Assembly (NCBI GenBank): GCA_021648725.1
Contig: JAKISF010000017.1
Coordinates: 1-64,000, forward strand
DNA length: 64,000 bases
DNA from: Bacteroidales bacterium
Lineage (GTDB): Bacteria; Bacteroidota; Bacteroidia; Bacteroidales; JAADGE01
Reading direction: 5' to 3'
A program made the translations under genes and the position numbers. Below the pieces are notes generated by a model that was given only the letters and a program-made list of their open reading frames with translations, did not search any database and was not told where the DNA came from. How positions within the stretch are numbered: the first letter of the stretch is position 1; every line of letters starts with the position of its first letter. Shown piece after piece: positions 9,780-19,170 of the stretch.

Positions 9780-9983
9780 ATGAAAAATTCTGAAATAAGA
9801 GAGTTAACAACAAAAGAGATTTTTGAAAGATTAGATAATGAACAAAAAAACTTAACAAGTTTAAGAATGAATCATAAAATATCTGATCTCGAAAATCCGA
9901 AACAAATAACTGAATCAAAAAGATTTATTGCACGTTTAAAAACTGAAGTACGTCAAAGAGAATTAAACGAAACTAAATCTTAA
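9780..9983 (+). CDS. rpmC: Ribosomal protein L29
   Basis: 67 residues from ATG 9780 (the preceding TTG would add one Met). L29 pairs with L23 at the tunnel exit. MKNSEIRELTTKEI and the helix-turn-helix hairpin with SLRMNHKISDLENPKQI fit the family. Small and basic. Confidence 0.95.
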   Translation: MKNSEIRELTTKEIFERLDNEQKNLTSLRMNHKISDLENPKQITESKRFIARLKTEVRQRELNETKS

Positions 9984-9999
9984 TTAAGAGTAAATTACA

Positions 10000-10257
10000 A
10001 TGGAACAAAGAAATCTAAGAAAAGAAAGAACAGGAGTTGTTACAGGAGATAAAATGCAAAAGTCAATTACAGTTGCTGTTCGAAGAAGATTTAAACACCC
10101 GATATACGGTAAATACATTACCAAGATTACTAAGTACATTGCTCACGACGAGGAAGATACATGTAAAATGGGTGATACTGTAAAAATTGCTGAAACAAGA
10201 CCTATCAGCAAAAGAAAAAAATGGAGATTAGTTGAAATTATTGAAAGAGCTAAATAA
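10000..10257 (+). CDS. rpsQ: Ribosomal protein S17
   Basis: 85 residues, OB-fold 16S rRNA-binding protein of the 30S body. [20 protein letters not shown] and the C-terminal [17 protein letters not shown] are diagnostic. Two bases separate it from rplN. Confidence 0.98.
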   Translation: MEQRNLRKERTGVVTGDKMQKSITVAVRRRFKHPIYGKYITKITKYIAHDEEDTCKMGDTVKIAETRPISKRKKWRLVEIIERAK

Positions 10258-10259
10258 TC

Positions 10260-10625
10260 ATGGTACAACAAGAAAGTAGATTAAATGTGGCTGATAACAG
10301 CGGAGCAAAAGAAGTTTTAGTTATCAGAGTATTGGGAGGAACAAAAAAACGTTATGCAACAATCGGCGACAAAGTTGTAGTTACCGTTAAAAGTGCAATT
10401 CCTGCAAGTGAAATTAAAAAAGGAACTGTTACAACAGGCATAGTCGTAAGAGTTAAAAAAGAAATCAGAAGGAAAGACGGTTCTTATATACGTTTTGATG
10501 ATAATGCTGTTGTCCTTTTAAATGCAACGGGAGAAATGAGAGGAACACGTGTTTTCGGACCGATTCCGAGAGAATTAAGAAAAACAAATATGAAAATTAT
10601 TTCATTAGCTCCCGAAGTATTATAA
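10260..10625 (+). CDS. rplN: Ribosomal protein L14
   Basis: 121 residues. L14 forms an intersubunit bridge with L19 and is the docking site of Rsf[20 protein letters not shown] and [11 protein letters not shown] are signatures. First gene of the classical spc section; no separate promoter is visible before it. Confidence 0.98.
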   Translation: MVQQESRLNVADNSGAKEVLVIRVLGGTKKRYATIGDKVVVTVKSAIPASEIKKGTVTTGIVVRVKKEIRRKDGSYIRFDDNAVVLLNATGEMRGTRVFGPIPRELRKTNMKIISLAPEVL

Positions 10626-10645
10626 ATAGAAAAAAATAAATTCTG

Positions 10646-10975
10646 ATGCAAAAGAAGTTACATATAAAGAAAGGAGATATTGTTATTGTTAATTCAGGCA
10701 ATGACAAAGGAAAAAAAGGTCGTGTTTTAAAAATTAACAGAGACAAATTCAGAGCAATTGTGGAAGGTGCTAATATTATTTCAAAACACACAAAACCAAA
10801 TGCAAAATATCCCGAAGGCGGAATCATTAAAGAAGAAGCAGCAATACACATGTCAAATCTAAATGTTGTTTGCCCCGAAACAGGTAAAGCAACAAGAATC
10901 GGCAGAAAATTAAAAGATAACAACAAATTAGTTCGTTATTCAAAAAAGTCTAAGAACCAACAAGAGATTAAATAA
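10646..10975 (+). CDS. rplX: Ribosomal protein L24
   Basis: 109 residues. L24 starts 50S assembly. The KOW motif ([21 protein letters not shown]) covers roughly residues 7-27. The stop overlaps the rplE start (TAATG, base 10975). Confidence 0.97.
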   Translation: MQKKLHIKKGDIVIVNSGNDKGKKGRVLKINRDKFRAIVEGANIISKHTKPNAKYPEGGIIKEEAAIHMSNLNVVCPETGKATRIGRKLKDNNKLVRYSKKSKNQQEIK

Positions 10976-11523
10976 TGGAAAAGAGAATTCCGACATTAAA
11001 GAAAAAATTCAGAGAAGAAATAACCCCTGCTCTGATGAAGGAATTTAATTACACAAGTGTAATGCAAGTTCCCAGATTGGATAAAATCGTTTTAAACCAA
11101 GGAATAGGACAAGGCGTAGCAGATAAAAAAATTGTAAATTCTGCACAAGAAGAAATGACAATTATTTCAGGTCAAAAAGCGGTACAAAGAAATTCAAGAT
11201 TAAATATATCTAACTTTAAGTTAAGAGAAGGAATGCCTATCGGTGTTAAAGTAACTTTAAGAAAAGATAATATGTATGAATTCTTGGAAAAGCTCCTTGT
11301 AGTAGCGATACCCCGGATGAAAGATTTTCGCGGAGTTCCCGGAAAACTTGACGGAAGAGGTAACTATACATTAGGTATTGAAGAACAAATTATTTTTCCT
11401 GAAATTGAATTAGATAAAATCGATAAAATAATGGGAATGAATATAACTTTTGTAACATCTGCAAAAACTGATGAAGAAGGTTATGCTTTATTAAAACAAT
11501 TCGGATTTCCTTTTAAAAAATAA
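10975..11523 (+). CDS. rplE: Ribosomal protein L5
   Basis: 182 residues. L5 carries 5S rRNA into the 50S subunit and contacts P-site t[23 protein letters not shown] and the loop [20 protein letters not shown] are diagnostic. One-base overlap with rplX. Confidence 0.98.
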   Translation: MEKRIPTLKKKFREEITPALMKEFNYTSVMQVPRLDKIVLNQGIGQGVADKKIVNSAQEEMTIISGQKAVQRNSRLNISNFKLREGMPIGVKVTLRKDNMYEFLEKLLVVAIPRMKDFRGVPGKLDGRGNYTLGIEEQIIFPEIELDKIDKIMGMNITFVTSAKTDEEGYALLKQFGFPFKK

Positions 11524-11529
11524 GACAGT

Positions 11530-11799
11530 ATGGCTAAAGAATCAATGAAAGCTCGAGAGAGAAAAAGACAAAAGCTTGTTGACAAATATGCTGCTAAAAG
11601 AGCAAAACTTAAAGCAGAAGGAGACTGGGAAGGATTACAAAAATTACCTAAAAACTCTTCGAAAGTCAGGCTACATAACAGATGTAGTTTAACAGGAAGA
11701 CCAAAAGGATATATGCGTCAATTCGGAATCAGCAGAATTACATTCAGAGAAATGGCATCACAAGGACTAATTCCCGGAGTAAAAAAAGCAAGTTGGTAA
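11530..11799 (+). CDS. rpsN: Ribosomal protein S14, zinc-free type
   Basis: 89 residues. This is the longer S14 form that does not bind zinc: only one Cys remains in the [14 protein letters not shown] segment, where the short zinc-binding form has two CxxC pairs. It ends in [11 protein letters not shown], the usual terminus. Located between rplE and rpsH as in most bacteria. Confidence 0.98.
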   Translation: MAKESMKARERKRQKLVDKYAAKRAKLKAEGDWEGLQKLPKNSSKVRLHNRCSLTGRPKGYMRQFGISRITFREMASQGLIPGVKKASW

Positions 11800-11818
11800 A
11801 AATATTAAATTAAAAACA

Positions 11819-12217
11819 ATGATTACAGATACTGTAGCAGATTACTTAACTCGAATACGAAATGCCGTTATGGCAAAACACAGAGTGGTTGAAATACCTG
11901 CTTCTAAATTAAAGAAAGGAATAACCGAGATATTGTTTAATCAAGGTTACATTTTAAGTTATAAATTTGAAGAAGACAATAAACAAGGTATGATTAAAAT
12001 TGCCTTGAAATACCATCCTAAAACTAAAGTGCCGGCATTCAGAAAACTTGAAAGAGTAAGTACACCGGGATTAAGAAAATATACACCCGCAAAAGAAATG
12101 CCGCGTGTATTAAACGGATTGGGAATTGCTGTTATTTCTACTTCAAAAGGTGTTATGACAAATAAAGAAGCAGCAAGACAAAATGTCGGAGGCGAAGTTA
12201 TATGTTATGTTTATTAA
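11819..12217 (+). CDS. rpsH: Ribosomal protein S8
   Basis: 132 residues. S8 is a primary 16S rRNA binder and, in E. coli, the spc operon repressor. [20 protein letters not shown] at the start and [17 protein letters not shown] plus GGEVICYVY at the end are diagnostic. Confidence 0.98.
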   Translation: MITDTVADYLTRIRNAVMAKHRVVEIPASKLKKGITEILFNQGYILSYKFEEDNKQGMIKIALKYHPKTKVPAFRKLERVSTPGLRKYTPAKEMPRVLNGLGIAVISTSKGVMTNKEAARQNVGGEVICYVY

Positions 12218-12245
12218 TAAGTTTGAATAAGAATAAAACAAAGAT

Positions 12246-12800
12246 ATGTCACGAATAGGGAAATTACCGATAAATATACCTGACGGAGTTAAAATTGATG
12301 TCTCGGATGATAATGTCGTTACAGTTAAAGGTAAACTTGGCGAATTAACACAAAAAATTCACAAAGATATCAAATTTGAGTTCGAAGGAAATGTAATTAA
12401 TGTTACAAGACCCTCAGATTCAAAAACTCATAAAGCTTTTCATGGTTTGTCAAGAGTGCTTGTTTTCAATATGTTGGAAGGAGTATCAAAAGGTTTTGAA
12501 AAAAAATTGGAAGTCATAGGTGTCGGATACAGAGCCTCAGTTTCCGGCAAGTTGCTAGAATTGCAGGTAGGATACTCACATCCGATTATACTTCAATTAC
12601 CTGAAGAAGTAAGTGCCGAAGTTCAACAAGAAAAAAGAGCAAATGCTTTTATAACTGTAAAAAGTTTTGATAAACAATTGTTAGGAGAAGTTGCAGCAAA
12701 AATACGTTCTTTCAGAAAACCCGAACCATATAAAGGAAAAGGAATAAGATATGTCGGAGAATATGTAAGAAAAAAAGTAGGAAAAGCAGCAACAGATTAA
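12246..12800 (+). CDS. rplF: Ribosomal protein L6
   Basis: 184 residues, two homologous domains near the factor-binding site of the 50S subunit. [15 protein letters not shown] and the C-terminal [20 protein letters not shown] are signatures. Confidence 0.98.
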   Translation: MSRIGKLPINIPDGVKIDVSDDNVVTVKGKLGELTQKIHKDIKFEFEGNVINVTRPSDSKTHKAFHGLSRVLVFNMLEGVSKGFEKKLEVIGVGYRASVSGKLLELQVGYSHPIILQLPEEVSAEVQQEKRANAFITVKSFDKQLLGEVAAKIRSFRKPEPYKGKGIRYVGEYVRKKVGKAATD

Positions 12801-12823
12801 TAATTCTATTAAATTTATTTAAA

Positions 12824-13183
12824 ATGGCTTTATCAAAAAGAGAAAGAAGAATACGTATAAGAAAGCGTATCAGAAAAAAAATAAACGGAACAGTTAATTC
12901 TCCCAGATTATCTGTTTTCAGAAGCAATAAACATATTTATGTGCAATTAATTGATGATATAGATGCTAAAACAATTGTATCTGCATCTTCAGGCGATAAA
13001 GATATTGCTAATCAAAAAGTTAAAAATAAAACTGAAATTGCAAGTTTGGTCGGAAAAAAAATTGCTGAGAAAGCAAAAGATAAAAAAATTGCAACTGTTT
13101 TGTTTGACAGAGGCGGATATTTATACCACGGCAGAGTTAAAGCATTAGCCGAAGCTGCAAGAAAAGGAGGACTTAAATTTTAA
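12824..13183 (+). CDS. rplR: Ribosomal protein L18
   Basis: 119 residues. L18 binds 5S rRNA together with L5. The [18 protein letters not shown] strand and the ending [20 protein letters not shown] identify it. Confidence 0.98.
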   Translation: MALSKRERRIRIRKRIRKKINGTVNSPRLSVFRSNKHIYVQLIDDIDAKTIVSASSGDKDIANQKVKNKTEIASLVGKKIAEKAKDKKIATVLFDRGGYLYHGRVKALAEAARKGGLKF

Positions 13184-13188
13184 AAAAC

Positions 13189-13707
13189 ATGTCAAAAGGT
13201 AACGAAAAACAAATTAGAAATACTGATTTAGAACTTAAAGACAGGTTAGTTGCAATTAAAAGAGTAACTAAAGTAACTAAAGGCGGAAGAACTTTCAGTT
13301 TTGCAGCAATAGTTGTTGTCGGAGATGAAAACGGTATTGTAGGACACGGATTAGGAAAAGCAGGAGATGTTGCTACTGCTATTCAAAAAGGTATTGAAGA
13401 CGCAAAAAAGAACCTTCATAAAGTACCGGTACTGAATAATACAATACCGCACAAACAAACAGCAAGATACGGCGGTGCTGACGTATTAATGATTCCTGCT
13501 TCTCACGGAACAGGTGTTAAAGCCGGCGGTGCAATGCGTGCAGTACTTGAAAGTGCAGGGGTTAAAGATGTATTAGCTAAATCAAAAGGATCATCAAACC
13601 CTCATAATCTTGTAAAGGCTACAATGAAAGCTTTGTTGACTATGAGAGATGCTTATACGGTTTCACAGCACAGAGGAGTTCCTATTGATAAAGTGTTTAA
13701 CGGATAG
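13189..13707 (+). CDS. rpsE: Ribosomal protein S5
   Basis: 172 residues. S5 helps form the mRNA entry tunnel and influences accuracy. [20 protein letters not shown] and the [15 protein letters not shown] region belong to the S5 double-stranded RNA-binding fold; the C-terminal domain includes [15 protein letters not shown]. Five bases after rplR. Confidence 0.98.
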   Translation: MSKGNEKQIRNTDLELKDRLVAIKRVTKVTKGGRTFSFAAIVVVGDENGIVGHGLGKAGDVATAIQKGIEDAKKNLHKVPVLNNTIPHKQTARYGGADVLMIPASHGTGVKAGGAMRAVLESAGVKDVLAKSKGSSNPHNLVKATMKALLTMRDAYTVSQHRGVPIDKVFNG

Positions 13708-13717
13708 AACAAATAAA

Positions 13718-13900
13718 ATGGCAAAGATTAGAATTACAAAAAGAAGAAGTTCCATAGGTGCAACTGAAAGACAAAAAGCTACACTTCAAGCTCTCGGGCT
13801 CGGAAAAATTAACAGCGTTGCGGAACATAATGAAAATGACCAAATAAAAGGAATGGTCAGAAAAGTTAGTCATCTCATTTCAATTGAGAAAATAAAATAA
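13718..13900 (+). CDS. rpmD: Ribosomal protein L30
   Basis: 60 residues from ATG 13718 (MAKIRITKRRSSIG). The frame is open further upstream, but those codons overlap rpsE and are not L30-like. ATERQKATLQALGLGKIN is the family motif. Confidence 0.97.
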   Translation: MAKIRITKRRSSIGATERQKATLQALGLGKINSVAEHNENDQIKGMVRKVSHLISIEKIK

Positions 13901-13921
13901 TTATACCTGAAATAATATACG

Positions 13922-14368
13922 ATGGATTTAAGTAATTTAAAACCGGCAAAAGGTTCAATAAAAAAGAGAAAAAGAATAGCAAGAGGTATCGGCTCAGGTA
14001 AAGGACGTACCGCAACACGTGGTCACAACGGACAAAAGTCACGCTCAGGCTATTCTCGAAGATTCGGATTTGAAGGCGGTCAAATGCCTATTCACAGACG
14101 TTTACCGAAATTCGGGTTCCGAAATATTAACAGAGTTGAATATAAAGCTATTAATATTGAAATTCTTGAAAAACTTGCTAAAGATAAATCAATAACAATA
14201 ATTGATGTTGATACACTTAAGCAAGCAGGGTTTATTCAAAAAAATGATTTAGTGAAAATCCTTGCAAACGGCGAATTATCAACAAAAATAGAAGTAAAAG
14301 CTCATGCATTCTCAAAGTCTGCAGTTGAAGCTATTGAAAAAGCAGGCGGTAAAGCAGAAAAAATTTAG
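13922..14368 (+). CDS. rplO: Ribosomal protein L15
   Basis: 148 residues. L15 is a late-assembling 50S protein. The long basic N-terminal arm with RIARGIGSGKGRTATRGHNG and FEGGQMPIHRRLPKFGF is diagnostic; the globular C-terminal half follows. It ends four bases before the secY start. Confidence 0.98.
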   Translation: MDLSNLKPAKGSIKKRKRIARGIGSGKGRTATRGHNGQKSRSGYSRRFGFEGGQMPIHRRLPKFGFRNINRVEYKAINIEILEKLAKDKSITIIDVDTLKQAGFIQKNDLVKILANGELSTKIEVKAHAFSKSAVEAIEKAGGKAEKI

Positions 14369-14372
14369 ATTA

Positions 14373-15716
14373 ATGAAGAAATTTATTCAGACAATAAAGA
14401 ACATTATTGCAATTGAAGATTTGCGTAATAAAATTCTTGCAACACTTGGCTTAATCCTTATATACAGGCTTGGTGCTCACGTTGTGATACCCGGTGTTGA
14501 TCCTTTAGCACTTGGTGCTCTTCAAGAACAGTCCAGTAAAGGGATTGTCGGAATGATAAATATGTTCTCAGGCGGTGCTTTTGCAAATGCATCTGTATTT
14601 GCATTAGGAATTATGCCTTATATCTCAGCCTCAATTGTTATTCAATTACTGGGTATGGCAGTTCCTTATTTTCAAAGATTACAAAGAGAAGGCGAAAGCG
14701 GAAGAAAAAAAATTAATCAAATTACAAGGTACCTTACTGTTCTTATAACCGGTTTTCAAGCTCCGGCATATATCGCAAACTTAAATTATCAATTACCGGC
14801 AGAAGCTTTTTTAATGCAAAGCCAGGGCTTATTTTTGTTTTCAGCGATATTAATTTTAATTGCGGGAACAATGTTTACGATGTGGCTCGGAGAAAGAATT
14901 ACCGATAAAGGTATAGGAAACGGTATATCTTTACTTATAATGATCGGTATTATTGCAAAATTACCTCAATCATTTGCAGCTGAATTAGTTTCAAAATTAG
15001 ATTCAACAGGCGGCGGTTTTATTTCATTCATAATTGAAATGGTTGTTTTATTCCTTGTGTTTGTTGCTTCAATTGCACTTGTTCAAGCCGTAAGAAGAGT
15101 TCCTGTTCAATATGCAAAAAGAATTGTCGGGAATAAACAATACGGAGGAGTAAGACAATATATTCCTTTAAAAGTTAATGCGGCAGGTGTAATGCCTATC
15201 ATATTTGCACAAGCTTTAATGTTTTTACCGATGATGCTTACAAGGTTCGATAGTGAAACCACAACCTCTATTGCCTCTGCATTTGCTGATATTACAGGGT
15301 TTTGGTATAACTTTACTTTCGGCTTATTAGTGGTAATTTTTACATACTTCTATACCGCAATTACGGTTAATCCGACACAAATGGCAGAGGATATGAAGAA
15401 AAACGGAGGTTTTATACCCGGTGTAAAACCCGGAAAGAAAACAGTTGAGCATTTGGACCAAATAATGTCACGGATTACATTTCCGGGCTCGGTATTTCTT
15501 GCTCTAATCGCGATATTACCGGTATTTGCAATGATTGCCGGGGTAAATAACCAATTTGCTTATTTTTACGGAGGAACATCATTACTTATTCTTGTAGGGG
15601 TTGTTCTGGACACATTACAACATATTGAAAGTCACTTGCTCATGAGACATTACGACGGTTTAACAAAATCAGGAAGAATTGCCGGAAGAGCAGGAGCTTC
15701 TCAAATTTCAATGTAA
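14373..15716 (+). CDS. secY: Sec translocon channel subunit SecY
   Basis: 447 residues from ATG 14373 (MKKFIQTIKNIIAIEDLRNK), the canonical start; the frame is open upstream but overlaps rplO. SecY is the ten-helix pore of the SecYEG inner-membrane translocon. Visible are the plug region with GMINMFSGGAFANASVFALG, PYISASIVIQLL, and cytosolic loop residues RRVPVQYAKRIVG and GFIPGVKPGKKT. infA follows 9 bases later; the map gene often found between them in Bacteroidota is absent. Confidence 0.98.
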   Translation: MKKFIQTIKNIIAIEDLRNKILATLGLILIYRLGAHVVIPGVDPLALGALQEQSSKGIVGMINMFSGGAFANASVFALGIMPYISASIVIQLLGMAVPYFQRLQREGESGRKKINQITRYLTVLITGFQAPAYIANLNYQLPAEAFLMQSQGLFLFSAILILIAGTMFTMWLGERITDKGIGNGISLLIMIGIIAKLPQSFAAELVSKLDSTGGGFISFIIEMVVLFLVFVASIALVQAVRRVPVQYAKRIVGNKQYGGVRQYIPLKVNAAGVMPIIFAQALMFLPMMLTRFDSETTTSIASAFADITGFWYNFTFGLLVVIFTYFYTAITVNPTQMAEDMKKNGGFIPGVKPGKKTVEHLDQIMSRITFPGSVFLALIAILPVFAMIAGVNNQFAYFYGGTSLLILVGVVLDTLQHIESHLLMRHYDGLTKSGRIAGRAGASQISM

Positions 15717-15725
15717 ATAAAAACT

Positions 15726-15947
15726 ATGGCTAAACAACCTTCAATAGAACAAGACGGAATAGTAAAAGAAGCTTTATCTAATGCAATGTTTCGAGTAGAA
15801 CTTGAAAACGGACATATAATAACTGCACACATAGCAGGAAAAATGAGAATGCATTATATAAGAATTTTACCCGGAGATAAAGTAAAGGTTGAAATGTCTC
15901 CTTATGATTTAACAAAAGGAAGAATTAAATACAGATATAAAAATTAA
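15726..15947 (+). CDS. infA: Translation initiation factor IF-1
   Basis: 73 residues, one S1-type OB fold that occupies the A site during initiation. [38 protein letters not shown] and [13 protein letters not shown] are diagnostic. Three bases separate it from rpmJ. Confidence 0.98.
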   Translation: MAKQPSIEQDGIVKEALSNAMFRVELENGHIITAHIAGKMRMHYIRILPGDKVKVEMSPYDLTKGRIKYRYKN

Positions 15948-15950
15948 GTT

Positions 15951-16067
15951 ATGAAAATTAGAGCATCAGTAAAAAAAAGAAGCGCTGATTGTAAAATTGT
16001 CAGAAGAAAAGGACGACTTTACGTTATTAACAAAAAAAACCCTAAGTTTAAACAAAGACAAGGTTAA
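15951..16067 (+). CDS. rpmJ: Ribosomal protein L36, zinc site lost
   Basis: 38 residues from ATG 15951. It begins [19 protein letters not shown] and ends NPKFKQRQG. Of the four zinc ligands in the classical form (C11, C14, C27, H33) only Cys14 remains; the others are Ser, Asn and Phe. It is therefore the zinc-independent form. Confidence 0.97.
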   Translation: MKIRASVKKRSADCKIVRRKGRLYVINKKNPKFKQRQG

Positions 16068-16084
16068 TATTAAACAAATAAATT

Positions 16085-16435
16085 ATGGCTAGAATTGCAG
16101 GTGTTGACATACCGGATAATAAAAGAGGTGAAATATCTTTGACATATATTTACGGAGTCGGTAAAACAACCGCTCAAAGGATTCTTGATAAAGCAAAAGT
16201 TGACAGAAATGCTAAAGTAAAGGATTGGACTGATGAGCAAAAAGGGAATATTCGTAATATCATTGTTGATAATTATACAATAGAAGGTGAATTACGATCT
16301 GAAAAACAAATGAATATCAAAAGATTAAGAGATATAGGTTGTTATAGAGGAATACGTCACAGAATAGGTTTGCCCGTAAGAGGACAAAAAACAAAAAATA
16401 ATGCACGTACCAGAAAAGTAAGAAGGATATTTTAA
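16085..16435 (+). CDS. rpsM: Ribosomal protein S13
   Basis: 116 residues. S13 touches the P-site tRNA and bridges to L5. [20 protein letters not shown] and [20 protein letters not shown] are diagnostic. The C-terminal tail ends at RTRKVRRIF, without the longer lysine-rich end seen in some relatives. Start of the alpha section. Confidence 0.98.
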   Translation: MARIAGVDIPDNKRGEISLTYIYGVGKTTAQRILDKAKVDRNAKVKDWTDEQKGNIRNIIVDNYTIEGELRSEKQMNIKRLRDIGCYRGIRHRIGLPVRGQKTKNNARTRKVRRIF

Positions 16436-16456
16436 AAAATAGTTATTTATAATAAT

Positions 16457-16849
16457 ATGGCAAAGAAAAATACAAAACCGACAAAAAAAAGAAAAGTTAT
16501 TGTTGAAGCTGCCGGACAAGCTCATATACATTCTTCATTCAATAATATTATTATAACTTTATCTAACAGTACAGGTCAAGTTATATCTTGGTCATCTGCC
16601 GGTAAAATGGGGTTCAGAGGATCTAAAAAGAATACACCGTATGCTGCACAAGTTGCTGCAGAAGATTGTGCAAAGGTAGCGCATGAACTTGGTTTAAGAA
16701 GAGTTAAAGTTTTTGTTAAAGGTCCCGGTAACGGTCGTGAAGCTGCAATCAGAGCAATTCATACTGCCGGAATTATGGTAACAGAGATACAAGATATTAC
16801 TCCTGTTCCTCATAATGGTTGCAGACCGCCGAAAAGAAGAAGAGTTTAA
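16457..16849 (+). CDS. rpsK: Ribosomal protein S11
   Basis: 130 residues, 30S platform protein near the mRNA exit. [34 protein letters not shown] and the terminal [18 protein letters not shown] are near-universal; the HNG Asn is the residue that forms isoaspartate in other bacteria. Confidence 0.98.
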   Translation: MAKKNTKPTKKRKVIVEAAGQAHIHSSFNNIIITLSNSTGQVISWSSAGKMGFRGSKKNTPYAAQVAAEDCAKVAHELGLRRVKVFVKGPGNGREAAIRAIHTAGIMVTEIQDITPVPHNGCRPPKRRRV

Positions 16850-16879
16850 TTTTAAATAATATAGTAAATTTTATATATA

Positions 16880-17488
16880 ATGGCAAGATATAGAGGCCCA
16901 CAAACAAAAATAGCCCGAAAATTCGGTTCTCCGATATTTGGTCCTGACAAAGCGTTCGAAAAGAAAAATTATCCGCCCGGACAACACGGACCAAACAGAA
17001 GAAGAAGAAAAATATCTGAATACGGAATTCAATTAAAAGAAAAGCAAAAAGCTAAATATACCTACGGATTGTTGGAAAAACAATTTTATAATATATTTAA
17101 AAGAGCTGCAGGCATTAAAGGTATTACAGGTGAAGTGTTTTTACAATTGTTAGAATCAAGATTAGATAATGTTGTTTTCAGATTAGGAATTGCTCCTTCA
17201 AGGTCAGCAGCAAGACAACTTGTTTCTCACAGGCATGTTACCGTTAACGATGATTTAGTTAACATACCTTCTTATACATTAAAACCAGGTGATATTGTAG
17301 GAGTAAGAGAAAAGTCCAGATCATTAGAAATAATCTCTGAATCTTTGTCTAAAGGCTCCCATACAAAATATTCTTGGTTAGAATGGGATACTGAAAACTT
17401 AAAAGGTAAATTTGTTAATTTACCGGAACGAGATGATATTCCTGAGAATATCAAAGAACAATTAATCGTTGAATTATATTCAAAATAG
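16880..17488 (+). CDS. rpsD: Ribosomal protein S4
   Basis: 202 residues. S4 nucleates 30S assembly. The N-terminal region lacks the zinc-binding cysteines found in some bacteria. The S4 RNA-binding domain is clear at [20 protein letters not shown] and [13 protein letters not shown]. Confidence 0.98.
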   Translation: MARYRGPQTKIARKFGSPIFGPDKAFEKKNYPPGQHGPNRRRRKISEYGIQLKEKQKAKYTYGLLEKQFYNIFKRAAGIKGITGEVFLQLLESRLDNVVFRLGIAPSRSAARQLVSHRHVTVNDDLVNIPSYTLKPGDIVGVREKSRSLEIISESLSKGSHTKYSWLEWDTENLKGKFVNLPERDDIPENIKEQLIVELYSK

Positions 17489-17503
17489 GAAATATATTAT
17501 TTT

Positions 17504-18496
17504 ATGGCTATTTTAAATTTTCAAACTCCGGATAAGGTCATTATGATCGAACAGGATGATTTTTCAGGTCAGTTCGAATTTCGTCCTCTTGAACCCGGTT
17601 ACGGTATTACGATAGGTAATGCATTAAGAAGAATATTACTATCCTCATTAGAAGGTTTTGCAATAACTTCAATTAAAATTGAAGGAGTTGATCATGAATT
17701 TTCTACAATAACAGGTGTAGTTGAAGATATTCCGAGAATTATTCTTAACCTCAAACAAATCAGGTTCAAAAGACTTACTGAAGAATCTGAAAGTGAAAGA
17801 ATTATTATTAATATAAGCGGTAAAACAAAATTCACTGCCGGGAATATTAATAATTATATGTCAGACTTTGAGGTACTAAACCCCGATTTACTTATTTGCA
17901 ATATGGAAAAAGACGTTCGTTTGCAAATTGAAATGACAATTAATAAAGGAAGAGGATATGTATCGGCAGACGAACATGAAATTAATACAGGTGAAATAGG
18001 GCTGATTGCTGTTGATTCAATTTTTACACCTATTAAAAATGTTCAATATACAATTGAGAACTATCGTGTCGGTCAAAAAACAGACTATGAAAAATTAATT
18101 TTTAATATAGATACTGACGGTTCTATTTACCCGAAAGAAGCTCTGAAAGAAGCAGCAAAAATATTAATTCAACATTTCATGCTCTTCTCTGATGAAAAAA
18201 TTACTCTTGACTCGGAAGAAAAGAAAGAAAATGAAGAATTTGATGAAGAAATCTTACACATGAGGCAACAGTTGAAAACTCAACTTGTCGATTTGGATTT
18301 ATCAGTAAGAGCTTTAAATTGTTTAAAAGCTGCTGATGTTGACACACTTGGAGAATTAGTCATATTTAATAAAAATGACTTATTAAAATTCAGAAATTTC
18401 GGAAAAAAATCATTAACTGAAATTGAAGACTTATTAATCGGCAGAGATTTGTCATTTGGGATGGATGTCAGTAAATATAAATTAGATAAGGAATAA
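17504..18496 (+). CDS. rpoA: RNA polymerase alpha subunit
   Basis: 330 residues. The N-terminal domain (about 1-235) dimerises and seeds polymerase assembly, with [20 protein letters not shown] near residue 30. A short acidic linker ([13 protein letters not shown]) leads to the C-terminal domain (about 255-320), which contacts DNA and activators; [20 protein letters not shown] and [13 protein letters not shown] are the usual helix-hairpin-helix parts. Four bases separate it from rplQ. Confidence 0.99.
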   Translation: MAILNFQTPDKVIMIEQDDFSGQFEFRPLEPGYGITIGNALRRILLSSLEGFAITSIKIEGVDHEFSTITGVVEDIPRIILNLKQIRFKRLTEESESERIIINISGKTKFTAGNINNYMSDFEVLNPDLLICNMEKDVRLQIEMTINKGRGYVSADEHEINTGEIGLIAVDSIFTPIKNVQYTIENYRVGQKTDYEKLIFNIDTDGSIYPKEALKEAAKILIQHFMLFSDEKITLDSEEKKENEEFDEEILHMRQQLKTQLVDLDLSVRALNCLKAADVDTLGELVIFNKNDLLKFRNFGKKSLTEIEDLLIGRDLSFGMDVSKYKLDKE

Positions 18497-18500
18497 AGCA

Positions 18501-19088
18501 ATGAGACACAGGAAGAAATTTAATCATTTAAGCAGAAAATCAGCTCACAGAAAAGCAATGTTGACGAATATGGCTATTTCTTTAATTGAGCATAAAAGAA
18601 TAAAAACAACTGTTGCAAAAGCAAAAGCTTTAAGAGTGTTTGTTGAACCTTTAATTAACAGAACAAAAGACGATACAACACATTCCAGAAGAATGGTATT
18701 CAGAAAACTGCAAAATAAAAATGCTGTTACTGAATTATTCCGAGAAGTTTCACAAAAAGTTGCCGACAGAAAAGGAGGTTATACTCGAATCTTAAAAATG
18801 GGAAACAGATTAGGTGATAATGCTGAAATGTGTATAATAGAATTAGTTGATTATAATGAAAATTATTTCTCTGAAAAAACAGCAAAATCAACGAAAAAAA
18901 GAACTCGTAGAGGTAAAGCAAAAGATACTTCAAAAACTGTTGAAACAAATAAGCAAGAAGAAAAAGTTGAAGATACAATAGTTGAAGAAAAACAAGAAGA
19001 AAAGAAAACAGAAGACGTAAAATCGGAAAACAAGGTTGAAGATAAAACAGAAGAAATTAAAGAAGATGATACAGAAGAAAAAGAATAA
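18501..19088 (+). CDS. rplQ: Ribosomal protein L17 with a long charged tail
   Basis: 195 residues. The first 115 or so are ordinary L17 ([32 protein letters not shown]). After that comes an extension of about 75 residues made almost only of Lys, Glu, Asp and Thr, probably disordered; classical L17 is near 127 residues and tails of varying length occur in Bacteroidota. Last gene of the cluster, followed by a terminator 18 bases on. Confidence 0.97.
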   Translation: MRHRKKFNHLSRKSAHRKAMLTNMAISLIEHKRIKTTVAKAKALRVFVEPLINRTKDDTTHSRRMVFRKLQNKNAVTELFREVSQKVADRKGGYTRILKMGNRLGDNAEMCIIELVDYNENYFSEKTAKSTKKRTRRGKAKDTSKTVETNKQEEKVEDTIVEEKQEEKKTEDVKSENKVEDKTEEIKEDDTEEKE

Positions 19089-19105
19089 TTATTCTGTTAA
19101 ATTTT

Positions 19106-19140
19106 AAAAAAAAGAGAGTCTTGTTTGACTCTCTTTTTTT
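19106..19140 (+). terminator. Terminator of the ribosomal cluster
   Basis: AAAGAGAGTC, loop TTGTTT, GACTCTCTTT: a perfect stem followed by a run of T. The A-tract in front would also let it act on transcription from the opposite direction. Confidence 0.9.
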
Positions 19141-19170
19141 ATTTTTGTATTATTGTGAAAGATTAAAATA

